NCBI GenBank assembly: GCA_039707655.1
Contig: CM077673.1
Location: 5,900,001-5,964,000, forward strand
Origin: Elymus sibiricus
Lineage: Eukaryota; Streptophyta; Magnoliopsida; Poales; Poaceae
Length of the DNA stretch: 64,000 nucleotides
Reading direction: 5' to 3'
The position numbers and the translations under genes were made by a program. Shown here piece by piece: positions 23,801 through 38,298 of the stretch; the stretch's first letter is position 1, and each line of letters starts with the position of its first letter. The notes under the pieces are model-generated. The model searched no databases. It saw only the letters and a program-made list of their open reading frames with translations, and was not told where the DNA came from.

Positions 23801-24340
23801 ACGTTTCGATCGTCCCGAGACCGAAAATCAGTGAGTAATAGCATAGAAAACTGGCCGGAAAAGACAAAATCTGCTAGTTTTGGTGAGGTCCCGGTAACCG
23901 GTCCACGGGCTTCCCCGAATGTTCGGACGGCCACGACAACCAATAAAACAGTGAATAATAGCATAGAAATTTGGTCAGAATGGACAAAATCTGCGAGTTT
24001 TGGCGAGGTCCCCGTAAGCGGACCCCGGGGTTCCCCGAACATTTGGATCGCCCCGGGACCCATAATCAGAGAGTAATAGCATAGAAAACAGGTAAGAATT
24101 GACCAAATCTGCGAGTTTTGGCGATGTCCCCGTAACCGGTCCACGGGCTTCCCCGAACGTTCGGACGACCACGACAACCAAAAAACAGTGAATAATAGAA
24201 CAGGAAACTAGTAAGAATGGACCAAATCTGCGAGTTTTGGTGAGGTCCCCGTAACCGGACCCTGGGCTTCCCCGAACGTTCGGACGACCACGACAACCAA
24301 AAAACAGTGAATAATAGCATAGAAAACTGGTAAGAATGCA
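19450..24340 (+). repeat. About 2.3 copies of a 2136-bp, 18-monomer unit
   Basis: Offset 2136 links anchors 19517, 21653, 23789; 20229, 22365; and 20941, 23077. Shared marks are AAATTTGGTCAG in M2 (about 19697, 21833, 23969), AACATGTGG in M2 (about 20481 and 22617) and AATAAA at 19670, 21806, 23942. A third, partial copy ends near 24.34 kb, where an M5 switches to the GGCAAGG form. The AACATGTGG mark recurs at about 26177, 3560 bp after 22617, so part of this block was copied once more. Confidence 0.82.
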
Positions 24341-27300
24341 CCAAATCTGCGAGTTTTGGCAAGGTCCCCGTAACCGGACCCCGGGCATCCCCAAATGTTG
24401 GGACGACCACAACAACCAAAAACAGTGAATACTAGCATAGAAAACAGGTAAGAATGGACCAAATCTGCGAGTTTTGGTGAGGTCCCCGTAAGCGGACCCC
24501 ATGGTTCCCCGAACGTCTCGATCGTCCCAAGACCCAAAATCAGTGAGTAATAGCATAGAAAACTGGCCGGAACAGATAAAATCTGCTAGTTTTGGCGAGG
24601 TCCCGGTAACCGGTCCACGGGCTTCCCCGAATGTTTGGACGGCCACGACAACCAAAAAAACAGTGAATAATAGCATAGAAATCTGGTCAGAATGGACAAA
24701 ATCTGCGAGTTTTGGGGAGGTCCCCGTAAGCGAACCCCGGGGTTCCCCGAACATTTGGATCGCCCCGGGACCCATAATCAGTGAGTAATAGCATAGAAAA
24801 CAGGTAAGAATGGACCAAATATGCGAGTTTTGGTGATGTCACCGTAACCGGTCCACAGGCTTCCCCGAACGTTCGGACGACCAAGACAACCAAAAAACAG
24901 TGAATAATAGCACAGAAAGCTAGTAAGAATGGACCAAATCTGCGAGTTTTGGCGAGGTCCCCGTAACCGGACCCCGGGCTTCCCCGAACGTTCGGACGAC
25001 CACTACAACCAAAAAACAGTGAATAATAGCATAGAAAACCGGAAAGAATGGACCAAATCTGCGAGTTTTGGCAAGGTCCCCGTAACCGGACCCCGGGCAT
25101 CCCCAAATGTTGGGACGACCACAACAACCAAAAGCAGTGAATAATAGCATAGAAAACAGGTAAGAATGGACCAAATCTGCGAGTTTTGGCGAGGTCCCCG
25201 TAAGCGGACCCCATGGTTCCCCGAACGTTTCGATCGTCCCGAGACCGAAAATCAGTGAGTAATAGCATAGAAAACTGGCTGGAAAAGACAAAATCTGCTA
25301 GTTTTGGTGAGGTCCCGGTAACCGGTCCACGGGCTTCCCCGAATGTTCGGACGGCCACGACAACCAATAAAACAGTGAATAATAGCATAGAAATTTGGTC
25401 AGAATGGACAAAATCTGCGAGTTTTGGCGAGGTCCCCGTAAGCGGACCCCGGGGTTCCCCGAACATTTGGATCGCCCCGGGACCCATAATCAGAGAGTAA
25501 TAGCATAGAAAACAGGTAAGAATTGACCAAATCTGCGAGTTTTGGCGATGTCCCCGTAACCGGTCCACGGGCTTCCCCGAACGTTCGGACGACCACGACA
25601 ACCAAAAAACAGTGAATAATAGAACAGGAAACTAGTAAGAATGGACCAAATCTGCGAGTTTTGGTGAGGTCCCCGTAACCGGACCCTGGGCTTCCCCGAA
25701 CGTTCGGACGACCACGACAACCAAAAAACAGTGAATAATAGCATAGAAAACTGGTAAGAATGCACCAAATTTGCGAGTTTTGGAAAGGTCCCCGTAACCG
25801 GACCCCGAGCATCCCCAAATGTTGGGACGACCACAACAACCAAAAACAGTGAATAATAGCATAGAAAACTGGTCAGACTGGACCAAATCTGCGAGTTCTG
25901 GCGAGGTCCCCGTAAGCGGACCCCATGGTTCCCCGAACGTCTCGATCGTCCCAAGACCCAAAATCAGTGAGTAATAGCATAGAAATCTGGCCGGAACAGA
26001 CAAAATCTGCTAGTTTTGGCGAGGTCCCGGTAACCGGTCCACGGGCTTCCCCGAATGTTCGGACGGCCACGACAACCAAAAAAACAGTGAATAATAGCAT
26101 AGAAATCTGGTCAGAATGGACAAAATCTGCGAGTTTTGGGGAGGTCCCCGTAAGTGAACCCCGGGGTTCCCCGAACATGTGGATCGCCCCGGGACCCATA
26201 ACCAGTGAGTAATAGCATAGAAAACAGGTAAGAATGGACCAAATCTGCGAGTTTTGGCGATGTCACCGTAACCGGTCCACGGGCTTCCCCGAACGTTCGG
26301 ACGACCAAGACAACCAAAAAACAGTGAATAATAGCACAGAAAACTAGTAAGAATGGACCAAATCTGCGAGTTTTGGCGAGGTCCCCGTAACCGGACCCCG
26401 CGCTTCCCCGAACGTTCGGACGACCACGACAACCAAAAAACAGTGAATAATAGCATAGAAAACTGTTAAGAATGGACCAAATCTGCGAGTTTTGGCAAGG
26501 TCCCCGTAACCGGTCCCCGAGCATCCCCAAATGTTGGGACGACCACAACAACCAAAAACAGTGAATAATAGCATAGAAAACTGGTCAGACTGGACCAAAT
26601 CTGCGAGTTCTGGCGAGGTCCCCGTAAGCGGACCCCATGGTGCCCCGAACGTCTCGATCGTCCCAAGACCCAAAATCAGTGAGTAATAGCATAGAAATCT
26701 GGCCGGAACAGACAAAATCTGCTAGTTTTGGCGAGGTCCCGGTAACCGGTTCACGGGCTTCCCCGAATGTTTGGACGGCCACGACAACCAAAAAAACAGT
26801 GAATAATAGCATAGAAATCTGGTCAGAATGGACAAAATCTGCGAGTTTTGGGGAGGTCCCCGTAAGCGAACCCCGGGGTTCCCCGAACATTTGGATCGCC
26901 CCGGGACCCATAATCAGTGAGTAATAGCATAGAAAACAGGTAAGAATGGACCAAATCTGCGAGTTTTGGCGATGTCACCGTAACCGGTCCACAGGCTTCC
27001 CCGAACGTTCGGACGACCAAGACAACCAAAAAACAGTGAATAATAGCACAGAAAGCTAGTAAGAATGGACCAAATCTGCGAGTTTTGGCAAGGTCCCCGT
27101 AACCGGACCCCGGGCTTCCCCGAACGTTCGGACGACCACTACAACCAAAAAACAGTGAATAATAGCATAGAAAACCGGTAAGAATGGACCAAATCTGCGA
27201 GTTTTGGCAAGGTCCCCGTAACCGGACCCCGGGCATCCGCAAATGTTGGGACGACCACAACAACCAAAAACAGTGAATAATAGCATAGAAAACAGGTAAG

Positions 27301-28910
27301 AATGGACCAAATCTGCGAGTTTTGGCGAGGTCCCCGTAAGCGGACCCCATGGTTCCCCGAACGTTTCGATCGTCCCGAGACCCAAAATCAGTGAGTAATA
27401 GCATAGAAAACTGGCCGGAAAAGACAAAATCTGCTAGTTTTGGCGAGGTCCCGGTAACCGGTCCACGGGCTTCCCCGAATGTTCGGATGGCCACGACAAC
27501 CAAAAAAACAGTGAATAATAGCATAGAAATCTGGTCAGAATGGACAAAATCTGCGAGTTTTGGCGAGGTCCCCGTAAGCGGACCCCGGGGTTCCCCAAAC
27601 ATTTGGATCGCCCCGGGACCAATAATCAGAGAGTAATAGCATAGAAAACAGGTAAGAATTGACCACATCTGCGAGTTTTGGCGATGTCACCGTAACCGTT
27701 CCACGGGCTTCCCCGAACGTTCGGACGACCATGACAACCAAAAAATAGTGAATAATAGAACAGGAAACTAGTAAGAATGGACCAAATCTGAGTTTTGGCG
27801 AGGTCCCCGTAACCGGACCCCGGGCTTCCCCGAACGTTCGGACGACCACGACAACCAAAAAACAGCGAATAATAGCATAGAAAACTAGTAAGAATGGACC
27901 AAATCTGCGAGTTTTGGCAAGGTCCCCGTAACCGGACCCCGAGCATCCCCAAATGTTGGGACGACCACAACAACCAAAAACAGTGAATAATAGCATAGAA
28001 AACTGGTCAGACTGGACCAAATCTGCGAGTTCTGGCGAGGTCCCCGTAAGCGGACCCCATGGTTCCCCGAACGTCTCGATCGTCCCAAGACCCAAAATCA
28101 GTAAGTAATAGCATAGAAATCTGGCCGGAACAGACAAAATCTGCTAGTTTTGGCGAGGTCCCGGTAACCGGTCCACGGGCTTCCCCGAATGTTCGGACGG
28201 CCACGACAACCAAAAAAACAGTGAATAATAGCATAGAAATCTGGTCAGAATGGACAAAATCTGCGAGTTTTGGGGAGGTCCCCGTAAGCGAACCCCGGGG
28301 TTCCCCGAACATTTGGATCGCCCCGGGACCCATAACCAGTGAGTAATAGCATAGAAAACAGGTAAGAATGGACCAAATCTGCGAGTTTTGGCGATGTCAC
28401 CGTAACCGGTCCACGGGCTTCCCCGAACGTTCGGACGACCAAGACAACCAAAAAACAGTGAATAATAGCACAGAAAACTAGTAAGAATGGACCAAATCTG
28501 CGAGTTTTGGCGAGGTCCCCGTAACCGGACCCCGGGCTTCCCCGAACGTTCGGACGACCACGACAACCAAAAAACAGTGAATAATAGCATAGAAAACTGT
28601 TAAGAATGGACCAAATCTGCGAGTTTTGGCAAGGTCCCCGTAACCGGTCCCCGAGCATCCCCAAATGTTGGGACGACCACAACAACCAAAAACAGTGAAT
28701 AATAGCATAGAAAACTGGTCAGACTGGACCAAATCTGCGAGTTCTGGCGAGGTCCCCGTAAGCGGACCCCATGGTGCCCCGAACGTCTCGATCGTCCCAA
28801 GACCCAAAATCAGTGAGTAATAGCATAGAAATCTGGCCGGAACAGACAAAATCTGCTAGTTTTGGCGAGGTCCCGGTAACCGGTTCACGGGCTTCCCCGA
28901 ATGTTTGGAC
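24340..28910 (+). repeat. 712-bp HOR units between larger duplications
   Basis: Anchors lie at 24501, 25213, 25925, 26637, 27349, 28059 and 28771. All spacings are 712 except 27349 to 28059 (710, from the M4 2-base deletion at 27790). Units at 25213-27349 match 21653-23789 with offset 3560. Private changes include GTAAGTGAACC near 26154 (a CpG loss) and GGCATCCGC near 27238. Confidence 0.85.
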
Positions 28911-31064
28911 GGCCACGACAACCAAAAAAACAGTGAATAATAGCATAGAAATCTGGTCAGAATGGACAAAATCTGCGAGTTTTGGCGAGGTCCCCGTAAG
29001 CGGACCCCGGGGTTCCCCAAACATTTGGATCGCCCCGGGACCAATAATCAGAGAGTAATAGCATAGAAAACAGGTAAGAATTGACCACATCTGCGAGTTT
29101 TGGCGATGTCACCGTAACCGTTCCACGGGCTTCCCCGAACGTTCGGACGACCATGACAACCAAAAAATAGTGAATAATAGAACAGGAAACTAGTAAGAAT
29201 GGACCAAATCTGAGTTTTGGCGAGGTCCCCGTAACCGGACCCCGGGCTTCCCCGAACGTTCGGACGACCACGACAACCAAAAAACAGCGAATAATAGCAT
29301 AGAAAACTAGTAAGAATGGACCAAATCTGCGAGTTTTGGCAAGGTCCCCGTAACCGGACCCCGAGCATCCCCAAATGTTGGGACGACCACTACAACCAAA
29401 AACAGTGAATAATAGCATAGAAAACTGGTCAGACTGGACCAAATCTGCGAGTTCTGGCGAGGTCCCCGTAAGCGGACCCCATGGTTCCCCGAACGTCTCG
29501 ATCGTCCCAAGACCCAAAATCAGTGAGTAATAGCATAGAAATCTGGCCGGAACAGACAAAATCTGCTAGTTTTGGCGAGGTCCCGGTAACCGGTCCACGG
29601 GCTTCCCCGAATGTTCGGACGGCCACGACAACAAAAAAAACAGTGAATAATAGCATAGAAATCTGGTCAGAATGGACAAAATCTGCGAGTTTTGGGGAGG
29701 TCCCCGTAAGCGAACCCCGGGGTTCCCCGAACATTTGGATCGCCCCGGGACCCATAACCAGTGAGTAATAGCATAGAAAACAGGTAAGAATGGACCAAAT
29801 CTGCGAGTTTTGGCGATGTCACCGTAACCGGTCCACGGGCTTCCCCGAACGTTCGGACGACCAAGACAACCAAAAAACAGTGAATAATAGCACAGAAAAC
29901 TAGTAAGAATGGACCAAATCTGCGAGTTTTGGCGAGGTCCCCGTAACCGGACCCCGGGCTTCCCCGAACGTTCGGACGACCACGACAACCAAAAAACAGT
30001 GAATAATAGCATAGAAAACTGTTAAGAATGGACCAAATCTGCGAGTTTTGGCAAGGTCCCCGTAACCGGTCCCCGAGCATCCCCAAATGTTGGGACGACC
30101 ACAACAACCAAAAACAGTGAATAATAGCATAGAAAACTGGTCAGACTGGACCAAATCTGCGAGTTCTGGCGAGGTCCCCGTAAGCGGACCCCATGGTTCC
30201 CCGAACGTCTCGATCGTCCCAAGACCCAAAATCAGTGAGTAATAGCATAGAAATCTGGCCGGAACAGACAAAATCTGCTAGTTTTGGCGAGGTCCCGGTA
30301 ACCGGTCCACGGGCTTCCCCGAATGTTCGGACGGCCACGACAACAAAAAAAACAGTGAATAATAGCATAGAAATCTGGTCAGAATGGACAAAATCTGCGA
30401 GTTTTGGGGAGGTCCCCGTAAGCGAACCCCGGGGTTCCCCGAACATTTGGATCGCCCCGGGACCCATAACCAGTGAGTAATAGCATAGAAAACAGGTAAG
30501 AATGGACCAAATCTGCGAGTTTTGGCGATGTCACCGTAACCGGTCCACGGGCTTCCCCGAACGTTCGGACGACCAAGACAACCAAAAAACAGTGAATAAT
30601 AGCACAGAAAACTAGTAAGAATGGACCAAATCTGCGAGTTTTGGCGAGGTCCCCGTAACCGGACCCCGGGCTTCCCCGAACGTTCGGACGACCACGACAA
30701 CCAAAAAACAGTGAATAATAGCATAGAAAACTGTTAAGAATGGACCAAATCTGCGAGTTTTGGCAAGGTCCCCGTAACCGGTCCCCGAGCATCCCCAAAT
30801 GTTGGGACGACCACAACAACCAAAAACAGTGAATAATAGCATAGAAAACTGGTCAGACTGGACCAAATCTGCGAGTTCTGGCGAGGTCCCCGTAAGCGGA
30901 CCCCATGGTTCCCCGAACGTCTCGATCGTCCCAAGACCCAAAATCAGTGAGTAATAGCATAGAAATCTGGCCGGAACAGACAAAATCTGCTAGTTTTGGC
31001 GAGGTCCCGGTAACCGGTCCACGGGCTTCCCCGAATGTTCGGACGGCCACGACAACAAAAAAAA

Positions 31065-31182
31065 CAGTGAATAATAGCATAGAAATCTGGTCAGACTGGA
31101 CCAAATCTGCGAGTTCTGGCGAGGTCCCCGTAAGCGGACCCGATGGTGCCCCGAACGTCTCGATCGTCCCAAGACCCAAAAT
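31065..31182 (+). repeat. Hybrid M2/M6 monomer, copy 1
   Basis: The head ATAGCATAGAAATCTGGTCAGA is M2, and the body (CTGGACC, GAGTTCTGG, AAGCGGACCC) is M6. Four monomers (474 bp) were lost, leaving a 238-bp, two-monomer interval (anchors 30905 to 31143). A private change turns CCCCATGG into CCCGATGG, so the CCATGG site is lost. Confidence 0.93.
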
Positions 31183-33436
31183 CAGTGAGTAATAGCATAG
31201 AAATCTGGCCGGAACAGACAAAATCTGCTAGTTTTGGCGAGGTCCCGGTAACCGGTCCACGGGCTTCCCCGAATGTTCGGATGGCCACGACAACCAAAAA
31301 AACAGTGAATAATAGCATAGAAATCTGGTCAGAATGGACAAAATCTGCGAGTTTTGGCGAGGTCCCCGTAAGCGGACCCCGGGGTTCCCCAAACATTTGG
31401 ATCGCCCCGGGACCAATAATCAGAGAGTAATAGCATAGAAAACAGGTAAGAATTGACCACATCTGCGAGTTTTGGCGATGTCACCGTAACCGTTCCACGG
31501 GCTTCCCCGAACGTTCGGACGACCATGACAACCAAAAAATAGTGAATAATAGAACAGGAAACTAGTAAGAATGGACCAAATCTGAGTTTTGGCGAGGTCC
31601 CCGTAACCGGACCCCGGGCTTCCCCGAACGTTCGGACGACCACGACAACCAAAAAACAGCGAATAATAGCATAGAAAACTAGTAAGAATGGACCAAATCT
31701 GCGAGTTTTGGCAAGGTCCCCGTAACCGGACCCCGAGCATCCCCAAATGTTGGGACGACCACAACAACCAAAAACAGTGAATAATAGCATAGAAAACTGG
31801 TCAGACTGGACCAAATCTGCGAGTTCTGGCGAGGTCCCCGTAAGCGGACCCCATGGTTCCCCGAACGTCTCGATCGTCCCAAGACCCAAAATCAGTGAGT
31901 AATAGCATAGAAATCTGGCCGGAACAGACAAAATCTGCTAGTTTTGGCGAGGTCCCGGTAACCGGTCCACGGGCTTCCCCGAATGTTCGGACGGCCACGA
32001 CAACAAAAAAAACAGTGAATAATAGCATAGAAATCTTGTCAGAATGGACAAAATCTGCGAGTTTTGGGGAGGTCCCCGTAAGCGAACCCCGGGGTTCCCC
32101 GAACATTTGGATCGCCCCGGGACCCATAACCAGTGAGTAATAGCATAGAAAACAGGTAAGAATGGACCAAATCTGCGAGTTTTGGCGAAGTCACCGTAAC
32201 CGGTCCACGGGCTTCCCCGAACGTTCGGACGACCAAGACAACCAAAAAACAGTGAATAATAGCACAGAAAACTAGTAAGAATGGACCAAATCTGCGAGTT
32301 TTGGCGAGGTCCCCGTAACCGGACCCCGGGCTTCCCCGAACGTTCGGACGACCACGACAACCAAAAAACAGTGAATAATAGCATAGAAAACTGTTAAGAA
32401 TGGACCAAATCTGCGAGTTTTGGCAAGGTCCCCGTAACCGGTCCCCGAGCATCCCCAAATGTTGGGACGACCACAACAACCAAAAACAGTGAATAATAGC
32501 ATAGAAAACTGGTCAGACTGGACCAAATCTGCGAGTTCTGGCGAGGTCCCCGTAAGCGGACCCCATGGTTCCCCGAACGTCTCGATCGTCCCAAGACCCA
32601 AAATCAGTGAGTAATAGCATAGAAATCTGGCCGGAACAGACAAAATCTGCTAGTTTTGGCGAGGTCCCGGTAACCGGTCCACGGGCTTCCCCGAATGTTC
32701 GGACGGCCACGACAACAAAAAAAACAGTGAATAATAGCATAGAAATCTGGTCAGAATGGACAAAATCTGCGAGTTTTGGGGAGGTCCCCGTAAGCGAACC
32801 CCGGGGTTCCCCGAACATTTGGATCGCCCCGGGACCCATAACCAGTGAGTAATAGCATAGAAAACAGGTAAGAATGGACCAAATCTGCGAGTTTTGGCGA
32901 TGTCACCGTAACCGGTCCACGGGCTTCCCCGAACGTTCGGACGACCAAGACAACCAAAAAACAGTGAATAATAGCACAGAAAACTAGTAAGAATGGACCA
33001 AATCTGCGAGTTTTGGCGAGGTCCCCGTAACCGGACCCCGGGCTTCCCCGAACGTTCGGACGACCACGACAACCAAAAAACAGTGAATAATAGCATAGAA
33101 AACTGTTAAGAATGGACCAAATCTGCGAGTTTTGGCAAGGTCCCCGTAACCGGTCCCCGAGCATCCCCAAATGTTGGGACGACCACAACAACCAAAAACA
33201 GTGAATAATAGCATAGAAAACTGGTCAGACTGGACCAAATCTGCGAGTTCTGGCGAGGTCCCCGTAAGCGGACCCCATGGTTCCCCGAACGTCTCGATCG
33301 TCCCAAGACCCAAAATCAGTGAGTAATAGCATAGAAATCTGGCCGGAACAGACAAAATCTGCTAGTTTTGGCGAGGTCCCGGTAACCGGTCCACGGGCTT
33401 CCCCGAATGTTCGGACGGCCACGACAACAAAAAAAA

Positions 33437-33554
33437 CAGTGAATAATAGCATAGAAATCTGGTCAGACTGGACCAAATCTGCGAGTTCTGGCGAGGTCCC
33501 CGTAAGCGGACCCGATGGTGCCCCGAACGTCTCGATCGTCCCAAGACCCAAAAT
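33437..33554 (+). repeat. Hybrid M2/M6 monomer, copy 2
   Basis: Same fusion and same CCCGATGG change, 2372 bp after the first copy. Confidence 0.93.
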
Positions 33555-35808
33555 CAGTGAGTAATAGCATAGAAATCTGGCCGGAACAGACAAAATCTGC
33601 TAGTTTTGGCGAGGTCCCGGTAACCGGTCCACGGGCTTCCCCGAATGTTCGGATGGCCACGACAACCAAAAAAACAGTGAATAATAGCATAGAAATCTGG
33701 TCAGAATGGACAAAATCTGCGAGTTTTGGCGAGGTCCCCGTAAGCGGACCCCGGGGTTCCCCAAACATTTGGATCGCCCCGGGACCAATAATCAGAGAGT
33801 AATAGCATAGAAAACAGGTAAGAATTGACCACATCTGCGAGTTTTGGCGATGTCACCGTAACCGTTCCACGGGCTTCCCCGAACGTTCGGACGACCATGA
33901 CAACCAAAAAATAGTGAATAATAGAACAGGAAACTAGTAAGAATGGACCAAATCTGAGTTTTGGCGAGGTCCCCGTAACCGGACCCCGGGCTTCCCCGAA
34001 CGTTCGGACGACCACGACAACCAAAAAACAGCGAATAATAGCATAGAAAACTAGTAAGAATGGACCAAATCTGCGAGTTTTGGCAAGGTCCCCGTAACCG
34101 GACCCCGAGCATCCCCAAATGTTGGGACGACCACAACAACCAAAAACAGTGAATAATAGCATAGAAAACTGGTCAGACTGGACCAAATCTGCGAGTTCTG
34201 GCGAGGTCCCCGTAAGCGGACCCCATGGTTCCCCGAACGTCTCGATCGTCCCAAGACCCAAAATCAGTGAGTAATAGCATAGAAATCTGGCCGGAACAGA
34301 CAAAATCTGCTAGTTTTGGCGAGGTCCCGGTAACCGGTCCACGGGCTTCCCCGAATGTTCGGACGGCCACGACAACAAAAAAAACAGTGAATAATAGCAT
34401 AGAAATCTTGTCAGAATGGACAAAATCTGCGAGTTTTGGGGAGGTCCCCGTAAGCGAACCCCGGGGTTCCCCGAACATTTGGATCGCCCCGGGACCCATA
34501 ACCAGTGAGTAATAGCATAGAAAACAGGTAAGAATGGACCAAATCTGCGAGTTTTGGCGAAGTCACCGTAACCGGTCCACGGGCTTCCCCGAACGTTCGG
34601 ACGACCAAGACAACCAAAAAACAGTGAATAATAGCACAGAAAACTAGTAAGAATGGACCAAATCTGCGAGTTTTGGCGAGGTCCCCGTAACCGGACCCCG
34701 GGCTTCCCCGAACGTTCGGACGACCACGACAACCAAAAAACAGTGAATAATAGCATAGAAAACTGTTAAGAATGGACCAAATCTGCGAGTTTTGGCAAGG
34801 TCCCCGTAACCGGTCCCCGAGCATCCCCAAATGTTGGGACGACCACAACAACCAAAAACAGTGAATAATAGCATAGAAAACTGGTCAGACTGGACCAAAT
34901 CTGCGAGTTCTGGCGAGGTCCCCGTAAGCGGACCCCATGGTTCCCCGAACGTCTCGATCGTCCCAAGACCCAAAATCAGTGAGTAATAGCATAGAAATCT
35001 GGCCGGAACAGACAAAATCTGCTAGTTTTGGCGAGGTCCCGGTAACCGGTCCACGGGCTTCCCCGAATGTTCGGACGGCCACGACAACAAAAAAAACAGT
35101 GAATAATAGCATAGAAATCTGGTCAGAATGGACAAAATCTGCGAGTTTTGGGGAGGTCCCCGTAAGCGAACCCCGGGGTTCCCCGAACATTTGGATCGCC
35201 CCGGGACCCATAACCAGTGAGTAATAGCATAGAAAACAGGTAAGAATGGACCAAATCTGCGAGTTTTGGCGATGTCACCGTAACCGGTCCACGGGCTTCC
35301 CCGAACGTTCGGACGACCAAGACAACCAAAAAACAGTGAATAATAGCACAGAAAACTAGTAAGAATGGACCAAATCTGCGAGTTTTGGCGAGGTCCCCGT
35401 AACCGGACCCCGGGCTTCCCCGAACGTTCGGACGACCACGACAACCAAAAAACAGTGAATAATAGCATAGAAAACTGTTAAGAATGGACCAAATCTGCGA
35501 GTTTTGGCAAGGTCCCCGTAACCGGTCCCCGAGCATCCCCAAATGTTGGGACGACCACAACAACCAAAAACAGTGAATAATAGCATAGAAAACTGGTCAG
35601 ACTGGACCAAATCTGCGAGTTCTGGCGAGGTCCCCGTAAGCGGACCCCATGGTTCCCCGAACGTCTCGATCGTCCCAAGACCCAAAATCAGTGAGTAATA
35701 GCATAGAAATCTGGCCGGAACAGACAAAATCTGCTAGTTTTGGCGAGGTCCCGGTAACCGGTCCACGGGCTTCCCCGAATGTTCGGACGGCCACGACAAC
35801 AAAAAAAA

Positions 35809-35926
35809 CAGTGAATAATAGCATAGAAATCTGGTCAGACTGGACCAAATCTGCGAGTTCTGGCGAGGTCCCCGTAAGCGGACCCGATGGTGCCCCGAAC
35901 GTCTCGATCGTCCCAAGACCCAAAAT
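35809..35926 (+). repeat. Hybrid M2/M6 monomer, copy 3
   Basis: Same fusion and CCCGATGG change, 2372 bp after the second copy. Confidence 0.93.
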
Positions 35927-38180
35927 CAGTGAGTAATAGCATAGAAATCTGGCCGGAACAGACAAAATCTGCTAGTTTTGGCGAGGTCCCGGTAACCGGT
36001 CCACGGGCTTCCCCGAATGTTCGGATGGCCACGACAACCAAAAAAACAGTGAATAATAGCATAGAAATCTGGTCAGAATGGACAAAATCTGCGAGTTTTG
36101 GCGAGGTCCCCGTAAGCGGACCCCGGGGTTCCCCAAACATTTGGATCGCCCCGGGACCAATAATCAGAGAGTAATAGCATAGAAAACAGGTAAGAATTGA
36201 CCACATCTGCGAGTTTTGGCGATGTCACCGTAACCGTTCCACGGGCTTCCCCGAACGTTCGGACGACCATGACAACCAAAAAATAGTGAATAATAGAACA
36301 GGAAACTAGTAAGAATGGACCAAATCTGAGTTTTGGCGAGGTCCCCGTAACCGGACCCCGGGCTTCCCCGAACGTTCGGACGACCACGACAACCAAAAAA
36401 CAGCGAATAATAGCATAGAAAACTAGTAAGAATGGACCAAATCTGCGAGTTTTGGCAAGGTCCCCGTAACCGGACCCCGAGCATCCCCAAATGTTGGGAC
36501 GACCACAACAACCAAAAACAGTGAATAATAGCATAGAAAACTGGTCAGACTGGACCAAATCTGCGAGTTCTGGCGAGGTCCCCGTAAGCGGACCCCATGG
36601 TTCCCCGAACGTCTCGATCGTCCCAAGACCCAAAATCAGTGAGTAATAGCATAGAAATCTGGCCGGAACAGACAAAATCTGCTAGTTTTGGCGAGGTCCC
36701 GGTAACCGGTCCACGGGCTTCCCCGAATGTTCGGACGGCCACGACAACAAAAAAAACAGTGAATAATAGCATAGAAATCTTGTCAGAATGGACAAAATCT
36801 GCGAGTTTTGGGGAGGTCCCCGTAAGCGAACCCCGGGGTTCCCCGAACATTTGGATCGCCCCGGGACCCATAACCAGTGAGTAATAGCATAGAAAACAGG
36901 TAAGAATGGACCAAATCTGCGAGTTTTGGCGATGTCACCGTAACCGGTCCACGGGCTTCCCCGAACGTTCGGACGACCAAGACAACCAAAAAACAGTGAA
37001 TAATAGCACAGAAAACTAGTAAGAATGGACCAAATCTGCGAGTTTTGGCGAGGTCCCCGTAACCGGACCCCGGGCTTCCCCGAACGTTCGGACGACCACG
37101 ACAACCAAAAAACAGTGAATAATAGCATAGAAAACTGTTAAGAATGGACCAAATCTGCGAGTTTTGGCAAGGTCCCCGTAACCGGTCCCCGAGCATCCCC
37201 AAATGTTGGGACGACCACAACAACCAAAAACAGTGAATAATAGCATAGAAAACTGGTCAGACTGGACCAAATCTGCGAGTTCTGGCGAGGTCCCCGTAAG
37301 CGGACCCCATGGTTCCCCGAACGTCTCGATCGTCCCAAGACCCAAAATCAGTGAGTAATAGCATAGAAATCTGGCCGGAACAGACAAAATCTGCTAGTTT
37401 TGGCGAGGTCCCGGTAACCGGTCCACGGGCTTCCCCGAATGTTCGGACGGCCACGACAACAAAAAAAACAGTGAATAATAGCATAGAAATCTGGTCAGAA
37501 TGGACAAAATCTGCGAGTTTTGGGGAGGTCCCCGTAAGCGAACCCCGGGGTTCCCCGAACATTTGGATCGCCCCGGGACCCATAACCAGTGAGTAATAGC
37601 ATAGAAAACAGGTAAGAATGGACCAAATCTGCGAGTTTTGGCGATGTCACCGTAACCGGTCCACGGGCTTCCCCGAACGTTCGGACGACCAAGACAACCA
37701 AAAAACAGTGAATAATAGCACAGAAAACTAGTAAGAATGGACCAAATCTGCGAGTTTTGGCGAGGTCCCCGTAACCGGACCCCGGGCTTCCCCGAACGTT
37801 CGGACGACCACGACAACCAAAAAACAGTGAATAATAGCATAGAAAACTGTTAAGAATGGACCAAATCTGCGAGTTTTGGCAAGGTCCCCGTAACCGGTCC
37901 CCGAGCATCCCCAAATGTTGGGACGACCACAACAACCAAAAACAGTGAATAATAGCATAGAAAACTGGTCAGACTGGACCAAATCTGCGAGTTCTGGCGA
38001 GGTCCCCGTAAGCGGACCCCATGGTTCCCCGAACGTCTCGATCGTCCCAAGACCCAAAATCAGTGAGTAATAGCATAGAAATCTGGCCGGAACAGACAAA
38101 ATCTGCTAGTTTTGGCGAGGTCCCGGTAACCGGTCCACGGGCTTCCCCGAATGTTCGGACGGCCACGACAACAAAAAAAA

Positions 38181-38298
38181 CAGTGAATAATAGCATAGAA
38201 ATCTGGTCAGACTGGACCAAATCTGCGAGTTCTGGCGAGGTCCCCGTAAGCGGACCCGATGGTGCCCCGAACGTCTCGATCGTCCCAAGACCCAAAAT
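38181..38298 (+). repeat. Hybrid M2/M6 monomer, copy 4
   Basis: Same fusion and CCCGATGG change. It is the last copy; the 2372-bp series ends before a fifth hybrid would occur. Confidence 0.93.
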
